From positions 798,433-862,432 of the forward strand of contig NZ_LYPC01000027.1 of the NCBI RefSeq assembly GCF_001700435.1: a stretch of 64,000 bases of DNA, read 5' to 3'. This stretch comes from Paenibacillus pectinilyticus (GTDB taxonomy: Bacteria; Bacillota; Bacilli; Paenibacillales; NBRC-103111). Below, piece after piece: positions 17,972 to 28,600 of this stretch; position 1 is the first letter of the stretch; each line of letters opens with the position of its first letter. Below the pieces are notes generated by a model. That model saw only the letters and a list, made by a program, of their open reading frames with translations, was not told where the DNA came from and did no database searches. Position numbers and translations under genes: made by a program.

Positions 17972-19018
17972 TTAGTTCTGCGGAGCCGTAAATCCATTTA
18001 CTTTCTTTACAGCCTTATCGACATAGTCAGTGGCATCTGATAGGCTAATTTCACCTTTTGGATTGAAGTTGCCATCTTGATTTAATGTAACCAAACCTAG
18101 GGCAAGCGCAGTTTGAATTGCGCCAGAATTTGAAATGTCAATTTGATCATTATCTTTGATTTGGGCAGGTACAACATTCAGCATAGGTAGTTTTCCACTA
18201 GTTTGCAGCGTATGTACTAACAGATAAGTGAACGATTCACGAGTTAGCTTGGCATCCGGATCAATCTTAATATTGATTTTGGTACCGATGTCTTCAAAAC
18301 CATCCGTGATCAACTTGATCCCTTGAGCAGCTGTCAAAGCTTCTGTACTTGCGGCAGGTGCTGTGTGAGCCTTTAGATACGCTAGGGCATTGAATATTTC
18401 TTCAGCTGCCTCCGCACGTGTGATTTCTTTTTTCGGATTAAAGGTACCTTCTGCAGTCAGCTTGATCACCCCATATTGAATTGCACGCTGAATGGATCCC
18501 GAATATTCGGGATTAAGTTGGGCTTCGTCCTTGATTTCAGTTACAACAGGCTTAATCATTGGCAGTTTATAAGTGACCTCAATTGCGTGAATAAGTTGAT
18601 TTGTAAACTCTTCACGAGTTAATTTCTTATCGGGGACCAGATCAGCTGGCAGCTCCAAGTTGTTAACAGCAGCGGTAATAAGTGCGTTGGCATACCAAGC
18701 CTCATTATTGGCGTTCTTGAAATAGTCAGTAGCCTTTGGTTCTTTAAAAAATCTAACCAGATCCAGATTGAGTCCAAATGCATTAACCATAAGCTGAACG
18801 CTTTGAGCCTCTGAAATCGCAGCTTGCGGAGCAAACAGTTCTGGCGTGATACCGGAAATTACACCGCTTTGTTGTAAAGAAATGATTTTATCTTTTGCAG
18901 CAACAGTATCTAAATCAGTAAAAGAAGAAGCTGTCGTAGCAGCAAAGCTTTGGCTAGCAATCGTAAGAGACAATAAAACAGATGCAGAGAGAGTCATCAT
19001 TTTAAACATTTTTTTCAT
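17972..19018 (-). CDS. Secreted protein built from SLH-like repeats
   Basis: This 348-residue exported protein starts with a signal peptide ending near SQSFA (residues 22-26). The rest is a run of S-layer homology-like units. Each has an Ala-rich helix pair followed by a phrase such as GVISGITPELFAPQAAIS, GVIKLTAEGTFNPKKEIT or GLVTLNQDGNFNPKGEIS. Two segments near residues 130 and 265 are near-duplicates of each other (LTREEFTNQLIHAIE and LTRESFTYLLVHTLQ). No catalytic domain is visible. Such proteins usually bind pyruvylated secondary wall polymer, so a structural or anchoring role is likely. GAGGTG precedes the ATG at 19018. Confidence 0.75.
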   Translation of the reverse strand: MKKMFKMMTLSASVLLSLTIASQSFAATTASSFTDLDTVAAKDKIISLQQSGVISGITPELFAPQAAISEAQSVQLMVNAFGLNLDLVRFFKEPKATDYFKNANNEAWYANALITAAVNNLELPADLVPDKKLTREEFTNQLIHAIEVTYKLPMIKPVVTEIKDEAQLNPEYSGSIQRAIQYGVIKLTAEGTFNPKKEITRAEAAEEIFNALAYLKAHTAPAASTEALTAAQGIKLITDGFEDIGTKINIKIDPDAKLTRESFTYLLVHTLQTSGKLPMLNVVPAQIKDNDQIDISNSGAIQTALALGLVTLNQDGNFNPKGEISLSDATDYVDKAVKKVNGFTAPQN

Positions 19019-19253
19019 TATGGTTCACCTCGACGTTTTTTTTGTGATTCGCCAACATAGACGTGGATAAGCACAGATAATGTTGCAGGTTGATTTATTA
19101 ATGATTTGTAAATGTGGCTATGTTTCCAGCATCAATTTACCGAAGATAGTCATAACAGTCCTCTATGAACATCGCCATGGGTATGTTATTTTCAATTAGA
19201 TACGTACGCAAAGGAGAGCTTGCCTATGGCGGAGCTGGAAACCGGGGGTTTAC

Positions 19254-20855
19254 ATGATGAATCTATTGATAGTGGAAGATGAAATACGCCTGAGAAACGC
19301 GCTCGCCAACAATATTCAGTGGGACAAGCATGGCATTGAAGTTGTCGGGCAAGCTGGGAACGGACTGGAAGCTCTTCGGATAATGGATATCAAAAAGCCT
19401 GATATTATCCTGCTGGATCTGCAGATGCCAGAAATGGATGGGTTGACGTTAGCTAGACGCCTTCGGGAATCCGATCCACTGTTGAAAATCATTGTGCTCA
19501 GCGGTCATGATGATTTCACCTTTGCGCAAGAGGCGCTGGATCTCGGCGTTATGAAATACTTGTTGAAACCAGCGGGTGACGCGGAGATTCTGGAGACTGT
19601 GCTCGAAGCGGCTGAAAGGTTGAAAAGCGAGCTGGAGCAGCGCCATAACGAAGATGAATTAAGGCAAAAATGGAAGCTTCATCTTCCTTATTTGATCAAT
19701 GAATTTTTCCAGGGATGGTTGAATGGGAAATTCGAACCGTGGGAGATTGAACAGAAAAGCAAGGATTTACAGCTGGAGTTACCCAGCGACACGGTATTCG
19801 GTGTTGCTGTTGTCGATATGGATCCTTTATCAGAGGACGAAACCCGATTCAGCCGAAATGATATGTCACTGCTCCAGTTTTCACTCGGTCGGATCCTGAC
19901 GGAAGCACTGGTGTCCAGTCCCTGCTGGGTGTCTACCAATTCAGCAGGCTGCAGTGTCATTATTTTTCAGCTTGCTGACCAGGAAGAGCCAAAAGTTGCC
20001 CTTCAGAAAATCAACGCCATGACGGAGAAACTGCTGTTTACGGTAAAAAGCTGCCTCAAACTAAGTGCCAGTGCAGGGATTAGCGGTATGATTGGCAGCC
20101 TAGCGGATATGAATAAGTTGTATGTACAAGCCATGCGTGCGCTGCAGAACCGAATTGTGTTTGGCCATGATCTGGCGATTCCCTACCGAGAAGAACAGGG
20201 AAGAGAGCCGGAGCTAACCCTTCAGCCCAACCTCGAAAAAGCACTGGAAATCGCCCTTGAAACGGGGGACGGCGATAAGGCACTTGAAACGTTAACCGCA
20301 CTATGGAACGGTGGGATGGCGAAAGCAGAAACCGTGGAAGACATGCGTGAGCATATCTTGTATTTTACAAGCTTATTTATCAGTCTGATTCAAAAGCAAG
20401 GCTGGCCCGTGCGGGAAGTAGCCGGAGACGATTATGTCTATTTCCACAATCATATGGAGCTGGCTTCGAAAGAGCAAATTCTTTCCTGGCTGCAGCGGAT
20501 GATAAGGGCCTATTTCGTTTACGCTGGTCATCGACGGAAATCCACGAGCCATGGCATGATTAAAACTATATTAAGCCTCGTTGAAAATGAAATTGATCAA
20601 GAAATGACGCTGCATGCCGTTGCAGACAGGTTATATGTCAACTCCTCGTATTTAAGCCGCCTTTTCAAACAAGAAACAGGCAAAGCCTTTTCCACGTACG
20701 TACTAGAACGGAAAATGGAGAAGGCGAAGATGATCCTGCAGGAAGGATCTCGGGTATACGACGCTGCTTCTAGCGTGGGGTATCGAGATGTCAGTTATTT
20801 TACACGCGTATTCCGTAAATATTGGGGTATCACGCCTGGGGAAGTACGCAGTTGA
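19254..20855 (+). CDS. YesN-type response regulator with AraC DNA-binding domain
   Basis: This 533-residue transcription regulator has a receiver domain (residues about 3-120; acidic pocket Glu8/Asp9, phospho-acceptor Asp55 in LLDLQMPEMDG, conserved Lys in YLLKPA). A long middle region follows. The C-terminal AraC double helix-turn-helix (from about 430) ends in VGYRDVSYFTRVFRKYWGITPGE. Regulators of this type normally pair with YesM-like kinases to control neighbouring sugar importers. No kinase gene adjoins it; the only YesM-type kinase in the window is at 34503-36332. The importer operon at 21025 begins about 170 bp downstream, beyond a terminator. The start follows GGGGG by five bases. 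Confidence 0.88.
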   Translation: MMNLLIVEDEIRLRNALANNIQWDKHGIEVVGQAGNGLEALRIMDIKKPDIILLDLQMPEMDGLTLARRLRESDPLLKIIVLSGHDDFTFAQEALDLGVMKYLLKPAGDAEILETVLEAAERLKSELEQRHNEDELRQKWKLHLPYLINEFFQGWLNGKFEPWEIEQKSKDLQLELPSDTVFGVAVVDMDPLSEDETRFSRNDMSLLQFSLGRILTEALVSSPCWVSTNSAGCSVIIFQLADQEEPKVALQKINAMTEKLLFTVKSCLKLSASAGISGMIGSLADMNKLYVQAMRALQNRIVFGHDLAIPYREEQGREPELTLQPNLEKALEIALETGDGDKALETLTALWNGGMAKAETVEDMREHILYFTSLFISLIQKQGWPVREVAGDDYVYFHNHMELASKEQILSWLQRMIRAYFVYAGHRRKSTSHGMIKTILSLVENEIDQEMTLHAVADRLYVNSSYLSRLFKQETGKAFSTYVLERKMEKAKMILQEGSRVYDAASSVGYRDVSYFTRVFRKYWGITPGEVRS

Positions 20856-20877
20856 TTACCATTTCGCCATTCGGCAG

Positions 20878-20910
20878 CCTTCTCGGGTTATACCTGGGAA
20901 GGTTTTTTTT
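20878..20910 (+). terminator. Terminator after the response regulator
   Basis: CCTTCTCGGGT pairs with ACCTGGGAAGG (two wobble pairs) over a TAT loop and is followed by eight T residues. Confidence 0.85.
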
Positions 20911-21024
20911 GTTTTTTCAGCGAGAAGCTATGAAAGTACCAAAACAAGTAAAATTCCTCTAATTCGCAAAAAATCGGCGGGTGATACACTACTATTAGAA
21001 AGATAGTTCGAAGGGGGAGACACC

Positions 21025-21996
21025 TTGAGGGAGACGATCACAAGCAAGGAAACAGCCATAACCGCGAAAAGAAATGTTAAAAAGAGATATATACGACAAT
21101 TGTGGATCGATGTCAGGAAGGATTGGGATCTGTATGTCGCACTTCTTCCTGGTATCGCATTTCTACTGCTTTTCAAGTACACACCGATGTATGGGATTAT
21201 TATTGCGTTCAAGGATTTTAATATTTTTGATGGTATGGCCGCAAGCCCATGGGTCGGGATGAAGCATTTCGATAAATTAATTTCGTCAGCGAGTTTTTTA
21301 CAGGTGTTCCAGAACACATTGGTCATTTCGATTTATAAAATTCTTTTCCTATTTCCGCTGCCGATCATCATCGCCATTTTAATGAATGAGTTGAGAAACA
21401 TGGTGTTTAAGCGAAGCATACAAACCGTTGTTTACCTGCCTCACTTCTTGTCTTGGGTCATTGTCAGCGGCTTGTTCATCGATCTGCTTTCCACAAATGG
21501 CGGTATTGTTAATAAAATCATCATCGCGATGGGCGGTGAACCGATTCGTTTTTTTCTAGATAGCCACATTTTCCGAACTGTGCTCATTGGGACGGCAGGC
21601 TGGAAAGAAACGGGATGGAACACGATCATTTATCTGGCGGCTTTAGCCGGCATTGATCCTGGCTTATATGAAGCAGCTAAAATAGATGGCGCGAATAAAT
21701 GGAAACAAATCGTACATATCACCTTGCCAGGCTTAATTCCAATCATTTTACTTATGTTTATTCTTCGACTCGGTTATGTATTGGAAGCGGGTACGGAACA
21801 GATTCTCGTCATGTACAACCCGAGTGTGTATAACGTTGCTGATGTTATCGGTACTTATGTGTATCGCATTGGTCTTGGGGAACAAGATTATAGTTTCTCA
21901 ACGGCTGTTGGGGTGTTCGAATCTGTAGTCGCATTTATATTGATTCTGACAGGAAATGGTCTGGCTCGTAAGTTTTTTGGACGAGGTATTTGGTAG
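21025..21996 (+). CDS. LplB-type carbohydrate ABC transporter permease
   Basis: This 323-residue sugar importer permease is paralogous to the product of 172-1140. It has the LplB signature LLPGIAFLLLFKYTPMYGII near residues 42-61, a FKDFNIFDGMAASPW loop and the EAA loop EAAKIDGANKWKQ near residues 215-227. Translation probably starts at TTG 21025, with AAGGGGGAG five bases upstream. It heads an importer operon with a YtcP-type permease and a lipoprotein, and it follows the YesN-type regulator that likely controls it. The substrate is unknown; the locus context points to a glycan oligomer. Confidence 0.87.
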   Translation: MRETITSKETAITAKRNVKKRYIRQLWIDVRKDWDLYVALLPGIAFLLLFKYTPMYGIIIAFKDFNIFDGMAASPWVGMKHFDKLISSASFLQVFQNTLVISIYKILFLFPLPIIIAILMNELRNMVFKRSIQTVVYLPHFLSWVIVSGLFIDLLSTNGGIVNKIIIAMGGEPIRFFLDSHIFRTVLIGTAGWKETGWNTIIYLAALAGIDPGLYEAAKIDGANKWKQIVHITLPGLIPIILLMFILRLGYVLEAGTEQILVMYNPSVYNVADVIGTYVYRIGLGEQDYSFSTAVGVFESVVAFILILTGNGLARKFFGRGIW

Positions 21997-22020
21997 ACGG
22001 TGAATAGAGGAGGCACAGCG

Positions 22021-22941
22021 ATGAATACCCAAAGATCAGTACAATCACCGATCGCCAGGAAATCTGGATCTATTCCAACATCTACTGGAGAGAAAATATT
22101 TACGGTGATCAATCATAGTTTCTTTATCCTACTTGGCTTATCTACCATCTTTCCGTTTATCAATCTAATCGCGAAATCGTTTAGCAGCGAAGCGGCGGTT
22201 GTGGCAGGGATGGTTAGTATATATCCGATTGATTTTCAGCTAGGTACTTATAAATATGTGGCAAGCAATTCCCTATTCCTGAGTGCGTTTATGATATCCA
22301 TCACGGTAACGTTAGTTGGATCGTTGATCGCGCTTTGCATGACAACACTTGCTGCCTATCCACTTTCCAAGCCAAGGCTGCGGGGACGCAAGTTTTTCAT
22401 CCTCATGTATTTGTTTACAATGCTGTTCAGCGGTGGACTAATCCCAACTTATCTACTTATGCACAAGCTTCATCTTATTGATACACTGCCGGTTCTTATC
22501 CTGCCATTCTTGATCAATGTCTACAATATGCTGATTATTAAAAGCTATTTCGAAAGTCTGCCAGACAGTCTGGAAGAATCGGCGAAAATGGACGGAGCCA
22601 GCAACATCACGATTCTGACGCGTATCATTTTGCCCTTATCCATGCCCGTTCTTGCGACGATTGGTTTGTTCTATGCCGTAACGTTCTGGAACGATTATTT
22701 CACGTCGTTGATTTATATTAACTCAGCCAATTTGAAGCCTCTTCAGCTGTATTTAAAGGAGTTGTTCGTCTCTTCCACAGATACGTTCATGAGGACGAAT
22801 GTCGATGCATCACTCAACGTTTCTCCACAGTCGATTCAAGCGGCTTCGATTATTTTAGCTACACTTCCGATTATTGCAGTCTATCCTTTTCTGCAAAAAT
22901 ATTTTGTGAAGGGTGTCTTGGTCGGCTCTGTAAAAGGTTAA
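22021..22941 (+). CDS. YtcP-type carbohydrate ABC transporter permease
   Basis: This 306-residue partner permease has the phrase LLGLSTIFPFINLIAKSFSS near its N-terminus, an EESAKMDGASNITILTRI coupling loop and the terminal YFVKGVLVGSVKG. The frame opens at GTG 22000, but AGAGGAGG seven bases before ATG 22021 marks the real start. Only 24 bp separate it from the upstream permease. It should pair with that protein and use the lipoprotein at 23052-24584, and possibly also the related one at 32958-34463. Confidence 0.87.
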   Translation: MNTQRSVQSPIARKSGSIPTSTGEKIFTVINHSFFILLGLSTIFPFINLIAKSFSSEAAVVAGMVSIYPIDFQLGTYKYVASNSLFLSAFMISITVTLVGSLIALCMTTLAAYPLSKPRLRGRKFFILMYLFTMLFSGGLIPTYLLMHKLHLIDTLPVLILPFLINVYNMLIIKSYFESLPDSLEESAKMDGASNITILTRIILPLSMPVLATIGLFYAVTFWNDYFTSLIYINSANLKPLQLYLKELFVSSTDTFMRTNVDASLNVSPQSIQAASIILATLPIIAVYPFLQKYFVKGVLVGSVKG

Positions 22942-23051
22942 ACCTCCAAAATATGAAAGGTGGTGGTGGGCAGGCACTAAAATAGGGTTCCATGAAATTC
23001 GGTAAGACAGGCTAGCCATACGCAAAGGATGAAAAAAAGGGAGGCTCTTTC

Positions 23052-24584
23052 ATGGTAAAAAGAATTTTAGTTCTCATGTCCATTTCCACAATGGCAGCGG
23101 CAATCGCTGCTTGTGGTAGTTCGAACCAGACGGCAAGCAGTTCGATCACGCCGGCTGTATCTTCAGCGCCAACAGCAACTGCTGATGCGAACAAGCCAAA
23201 GCCAGAATTCAAGGCGTTATTGCAGTATGCTCGTTTTGACCCGAATACCGAGGTTGTAGCGAAGTTCTTAAATGAAAAAACAGGCTACAAAGTGACCTAT
23301 GACATGCTGCCCGTTGAAAATCCAGATGACAAGCTAAATTTACTCATGGCGAACAAAGAAAAGTATTCGTTTATGCTGCTTAGTGGCCCCCAATATTCTA
23401 AGCTGGCTGCCTCTGGGGCTTTGGAGCCTATTGATGAGCTAGTCAATAAATACGGATCGAATATGAAGAGTGTGATCTCACAGACGTCTTGGAATGGGGC
23501 GAAGCTGAACGGTAAAATTTTCGGGATTCCACAAACCGGATCAGGGACAGTCGTCAATTCGTCGCTCATTGTGCGTCAGGATTGGATGGATGAACTCGGA
23601 TTAAAGGCACCGACGACACGCGATGAATTGTATACAGTCTTGAAAACGCTGAAAGAAAAGAAAAATGTGATTGGGTTATCCGGTGGTAAGAGTCCGCTTC
23701 TCCCTGAGGTTCTCCCGACATTTGGCCTGCCCATGGTTCAATCTACAGCAACAACGGGCTGGCAGGATGTGAATGGCAAATTAGTAAATGCGATTGAGAA
23801 TCCGAATATGAAGAAATATTTGGAATTCATGAAGAAGCTGTATACAGAGAAGTTGATCGATCAGGAATGGTCACTGAATCAAGCGAACAAAGTTATCGAG
23901 AATTTCACAAGCGGCAAAGCGGCGATCATTTCGAATGCTTATTTTAACGCACCGACGGTTCAAAATGCCCTTTTGAAAAACACGCCAAATGCCAAGATTG
24001 GAAGTTTCCCGTATCTAAAAGGGGATGATGGCAAAGTCCAAGTTATGGGTACTGCTGGAATCAGCTTCTATGTAGGTATTCCGAAATGGGCAGATAACAA
24101 AGAAGACATTATTAAATACTTAGATCTTAAGCTGGATAAAGATATTTTCAAAGAAGCAGCGATTGGTAAAGAAGGCGTTCACTATAAAGTGGAAAACGGC
24201 AATTATTTCCCGATTTTGCCTAAGTTCAACGACGAATACAACAATGCTTCCACGTTCTTGACAGGTGTGGATGAGAAGAATTATCCGATATACTGGCAAG
24301 CTCGTGTACGTAAAGATCCGATCTTAACGGATGCCTTCACGAAAATGCAAGAGGCCGCTAAAGGCAACATTGTGCTAGACCCACTTGCGTTCGCACCGCC
24401 ACTAGAAGCGATTGGTAAATACAATCTGAAGCTTCAAAAGATGATGGAAGACTCGTTCTTGAAATTTATTACTGGCGCAGAACCGCTTGAAAACTTCGAT
24501 AAGTTTTTAGCTCAGTGGAAATCAGAAGGCGGAGACGAAATGACGAAAGCGGCCAACGAATGGTACGCATCGAACAAGAAGTAA
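23052..24584 (+). CDS. Extracellular solute-binding lipoprotein of ABC importer
   Basis: This 510-residue binding lipoprotein has a signal peptide ending in a lipobox-like AAIAAC near residue 20. A Ser/Thr/Ala linker and a two-lobed binding domain follow. Recognisable phrases are VNKYGSNMKSVI, KLNGKIFGIPQTGSG and VRQDWMDELGLKAPTT. The C-terminus (KFITGAEPLENFDKFLAQWK) is closely similar to that of the second binding protein at 32958-34463, so the two are paralogues. GGGAGG lies eight bases before the ATG. The 110-bp gap to the permease gene holds nothing I can identify. Confidence 0.85.
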   Translation: MVKRILVLMSISTMAAAIAACGSSNQTASSSITPAVSSAPTATADANKPKPEFKALLQYARFDPNTEVVAKFLNEKTGYKVTYDMLPVENPDDKLNLLMANKEKYSFMLLSGPQYSKLAASGALEPIDELVNKYGSNMKSVISQTSWNGAKLNGKIFGIPQTGSGTVVNSSLIVRQDWMDELGLKAPTTRDELYTVLKTLKEKKNVIGLSGGKSPLLPEVLPTFGLPMVQSTATTGWQDVNGKLVNAIENPNMKKYLEFMKKLYTEKLIDQEWSLNQANKVIENFTSGKAAIISNAYFNAPTVQNALLKNTPNAKIGSFPYLKGDDGKVQVMGTAGISFYVGIPKWADNKEDIIKYLDLKLDKDIFKEAAIGKEGVHYKVENGNYFPILPKFNDEYNNASTFLTGVDEKNYPIYWQARVRKDPILTDAFTKMQEAAKGNIVLDPLAFAPPLEAIGKYNLKLQKMMEDSFLKFITGAEPLENFDKFLAQWKSEGGDEMTKAANEWYASNKK

Positions 24585-24593
24585 TGACCAGTT

Positions 24594-24621
24594 CCCCTGC
24601 GGTTCATGCCGTAGGGGTTTT
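24594..24621 (+). terminator. Terminator or attenuator after the binding lipoprotein
   Basis: CCCCTGCGG pairs with CCGTAGGGG over TTCATG and is followed by TTTT. The short T run and the co-directional gene 28 bp later suggest partial readthrough. Confidence 0.6.
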
Positions 24622-24648
24622 AAATGCATAAAGGGAGTGGAGATCAGG

Positions 24649-25485
24649 ATGAAAAAGATCGGATTTATTGATTATTTTTTGGATGAATGGCACGCGGAGA
24701 AATATCCTGGATGGCTTAGTAAGGCGTCAAACGAACGTATGGAGGTCGCTTATGCGTATGGCAAAGCTAATGTAGATGGCAAGTTAAGCAATGCGGAGTG
24801 GAGCGAGAAGAAGGGAATTCAGCTGCTTCATTCGATTGAAGAAGTGGTGGAAAAGAGCGATTATTTGGTGGTTCTATCGCCGGATCATGCGATCTATCAC
24901 GAGGAGCTTTCTTGGCTGCCTCTGCAATCGGGAAAGCCCACGTATATTGACAAAACGTTTGCTCCCGATCGAGCGTCTGCCCTGCGTATGATTGAACATG
25001 CTGACAAACATAGGACACCGATGTATTCAACTTCAGCTTTGAGGTTTGCTGCTGAGTATGCAGATTTAGAAAAGCAGGGAATCGCATCCATCTGCAGTTT
25101 GGGACCGGGGCTGTTTGAGAATTATGCGATTCATCAAGTGGAACCGATTATTTCGGTCATGGGGACGGACGTCAAACGCGTAATGTGGACGGGAACCGAC
25201 AAAACACCATCTCTGATTATTGGGTATTCGGATGGTCGACAAGCGACGATAAACCTCTATGGCTGGGAATGCCCCTTTACGATGGCGCTTCATTACGATG
25301 CAGGGAATTCTAAGTTTCTCAAGATCGAGTCAGATTTCTTTGGAGCATTTATTGCGAATATGATTCAATTTTTCGATTCAGGTCAACCGCCTGTCTCTCA
25401 TGTGGAAACGATTGCAATTGCGACGGTTTTAGAAATGGGCATGATAGCAGCGAAGACGCCTTATCAGTGGCTGCAGCTACCGTAA
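24649..25485 (+). CDS. Atypical Gfo/Idh/MocA-like protein
   Basis: This 278-residue protein resembles the Gfo/Idh/MocA oxidoreductase family in layout: an N-terminal Rossmann-like half, a central YIDKTFAPDRASALRMIEHA where the family normally has EKP, and a beta-rich C-terminal half. The usual GxGxxG nucleotide motif is missing; the N-terminus reads MKKIGFIDYFLDEWH. It may therefore not bind NAD in the standard way, or may have lost redox function. GGAG six bases before ATG 24649 sets the start; an upstream in-frame GTG at 24637 lacks one. It is probably co-transcribed with the importer genes and sits before a strong terminator. Confidence 0.6.
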   Translation: MKKIGFIDYFLDEWHAEKYPGWLSKASNERMEVAYAYGKANVDGKLSNAEWSEKKGIQLLHSIEEVVEKSDYLVVLSPDHAIYHEELSWLPLQSGKPTYIDKTFAPDRASALRMIEHADKHRTPMYSTSALRFAAEYADLEKQGIASICSLGPGLFENYAIHQVEPIISVMGTDVKRVMWTGTDKTPSLIIGYSDGRQATINLYGWECPFTMALHYDAGNSKFLKIESDFFGAFIANMIQFFDSGQPPVSHVETIAIATVLEMGMIAAKTPYQWLQLP

Positions 25486-25575
25486 GACATTGTTGGTTGT
25501 AAGCGAAAAAGGTGTCCCACAAGTAGATGTTCTAGTTCTAGACCCAGATCAACAAAGCAGCAGTAGATGACAAAG

Positions 25576-25612
25576 AAGGAGCTAAGCGCAACAACCGCTT
25601 AGCTCCTTTTCT
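25576..25612. terminator. Bidirectional terminator with perfect 13-bp stem
   Basis: AAGGAGCTAAGCG pairs perfectly with CGCTTAGCTCCTT over CAACAAC and is followed by T-rich sequence. It separates the convergent genes ending at 25485 and 25638. Its arm shares AAGGAGCTAAGC with the terminator at 53274-53313. Confidence 0.9.
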
Positions 25613-25637
25613 TTAATTAGTTACCTTCTCTAACGAA

Positions 25638-28600
25638 TTATTCTTCAACGTCATCCATTACACTATTTCCGTTTTTCTCTTTATGACTATTGAACACTTT
25701 AATCTTGATGTCTGCCTTCTTGCCACGATATGTGGCGGTAATGGTGGCAGAACCTGGCTTTATCGCTGTAATGGTGCCGCCAGCAGCGATCGATGCCACT
25801 TTGTCGAGTGACGAGATGTATATCACGTCTTGGGTAATGAAGGCGAATGTGCCATCGGAATACGTTGCTTTAAGCGGCGCCTGGTAGGTTTCACCTTTGA
25901 CTAAATCGTGTTTCTGCTCTTCAAAAGAGAGGCTTGTTACATTCAGGACAGTAACCACTGATTTAGCTGTTTTCCCGTTATACAAAGCCGTAATTTCCGC
26001 TGTGCCAGCTTTCAAAGCGGTAACTGTTCCATCTGCGGCAACCGATGCTACGGATGGATTGCTAGAACTGTACGTTGCTTCTGTTACAAGTGCTTTAGAT
26101 TGATCCGAATAAACGGCCGTCGTCACGGAGGCATGCTTGTCGCCTACAACAAGTCGGTAGGCGGTTGCATCCAGTTCGATGCCTGTTAAGACTGGGGCCG
26201 TACGAGTGATGGATACGGTTTTTTCGTTTGTTTTACGGCCATCTACGTAAACAGTCATTTGTACAGCATTGCCCCCAACTTCCAACGGGACAGTGCCTTT
26301 GAAATCCCCATTGCGGGATACCTGGGCAGGTATCCCGTTCAAACGAACAGTTGGCGTTCCTGGCCCAAGTACTTCAACATTGCCGTTGATCTCAAGGCTT
26401 GCCAGCGGCGTGCTCGTCTTGTCGTAAGCGAGGTGCCCTCGCAGCACGGCTGATCGGACGTCATCTCCAACTTTGTAAGTGCGTGCAACCAATTGCCGTC
26501 TCGTGCGCACGCCGGAGGCATCTAGCGCAGAAATAACGAAGCCGCCTGGCGGAATAACACTATTGTTTGGCGACATATTCGTCCAGTTCCAGTTTAATGC
26601 TTGCTGCTGGTTCACGACTTTGGTGACCTTGCCTGAGCTGTCGACAACAGCCTCCACTCCGAAGGTGTTGGTAGCTGTAGATTGACCGAAGGCATCTGTG
26701 TACACATTGAGATTATTCTCGTTACGGCTCACATTGTAGAGATCGCCTTCGAGGAACGATTCCGGATTACCTGGCACACTGGAGCCAATTTGATAATCCT
26801 TGACGTAAGGTACGTCATGGAGAGACGCACTCACAACCGACCAGTTGACTTGTGATAGATCGAAGAGCATAAGGCCATTCGAATGCGTCAAGCCCGTTTG
26901 GAACACGGTACGCTGAAGCGGCGGATCTTGGATATTCGCTAAGGCAATACTTGCGTACATCGGCACTTCACCATTGGTTACAATATTGCCCAGTGTAATG
27001 TAATGTTCAATTTCTTTTTGCGTTGTTTGATACGTGCCAATCATAAGGAAATCAAGGTTACCCGAGTAACCTGTTTGTGCATAGGCATCCGTGTAAAGAC
27101 TGTCATCGGGTAAATGCAACCGGCTGTCGTATTGGAAGTTCGGGCTGCCCCAATGCACCCCATTTAAGTAGTAGGACTCAAACCAAGAGCCCACATAGGC
27201 GGATGAATAGATTTTATGACCTTTCAGCGCTGAATAACGGTCGGTAAGCAGACGTACATCATCCGTAAACGTTTTGATCGTCTGGGAGCGGAACTCCCAC
27301 CAATCGTTGATGAGCGGACCTGCTTGACGAACATTGTTCACGTAGGTGAACACATCGGCTGGCCAATTCGTTAAGTGTTTACCTTTGGTCGCGAGAAAGG
27401 CTTCGAATTTCGCGCGTGTCAATGGACTGAAATCAGCCGTTTCGTTGTCATAACGGGTGCGATCCAGCACAATACCATCGACATCGTAATTCTTAATCAC
27501 TTCTTCCAAGTTTTTCAATTCGAACGCTCTAACTTCATCATTGGAAGGGTTCACGAAGTCAACAAGCGCTTTGCCCGATAAGAAGTAATTACTTTCACGC
27601 AGCCGTAAAATTTGACCATTATCTTCAGGACGATACACTTGCTCTTCCCAATCTAGATGCTGATTCAGCAGTCCATACTCGTTATGCGCAGGTGATCCCT
27701 CTGCAAAAACATTGAACGCTGCATGAATTTTGATCCCAAGCTGATGACCATACGTAATAAACGATTCGAGCATATCCAGATCCGGATTTGCACCCGCACG
27801 TGTCGGTGCTGTCATTTTCGAAATGTGCGGTCTTCCCGTTAAATCATTTTTCTTATAATTGGCGAAGCCTTCTACACCTTTGACATCAAGCGCAACGGCC
27901 GTAACGCCGGCATTCTTGGCTTTGGTCAGCATATCCAGAATATTTTGAGGCGTTTGAAGTTTGAAAATGTTCGTTCCCTGATCCACCCAGAGGACAACTT
28001 CTTTCGCTGCACTGGTCTGTTTCTTATAAAAGACGACTAACGACTTACGATCGTTTTCGGTCCCGTTTTTGGAGGCGACCACATCCAAATAATTGACGCC
28101 TTCTGTAAGGGGAATCGTGCCCTGGAAGGTACCGTCCGCTTGTAAAGGGAGAGGCGTCTGGTTGACTCGAAGTGTGTAAGAGCCACCAGATTCCATGTTT
28201 TCCAGCTTACCGGAAACCGATGTGACCGGCTCGGTTGCTGTGAACCAATCGTCGTTGTTCAACTTGAGCCGGGCTTTGAGACCTAAGCCGGTCATTAAAT
28301 CGGTGACGGGAACAACTTCACCGTTTTTGCGCAGCTTAATGGGGTCTCCGACCTTGAAATTTTTCGCCAGGTACTGCTTGAACGTCTTATTAGCCCAACT
28401 ATCATCATTTGCAACAAGGATGAATCCGCCTTGGGGCATGTCTAGGAGAGTAGGACCAGTCCAAACCGGCACACCACCATTGACAGAAGGGTTCACAACG
28501 CGAGTCACATGATTCGTTGCATCTACGACAACACCGACGGACGTTGTGCCAACGGTAACTTGTGTGGCAAATTCAGGCGTAAATAAAGCGATATAATCGG

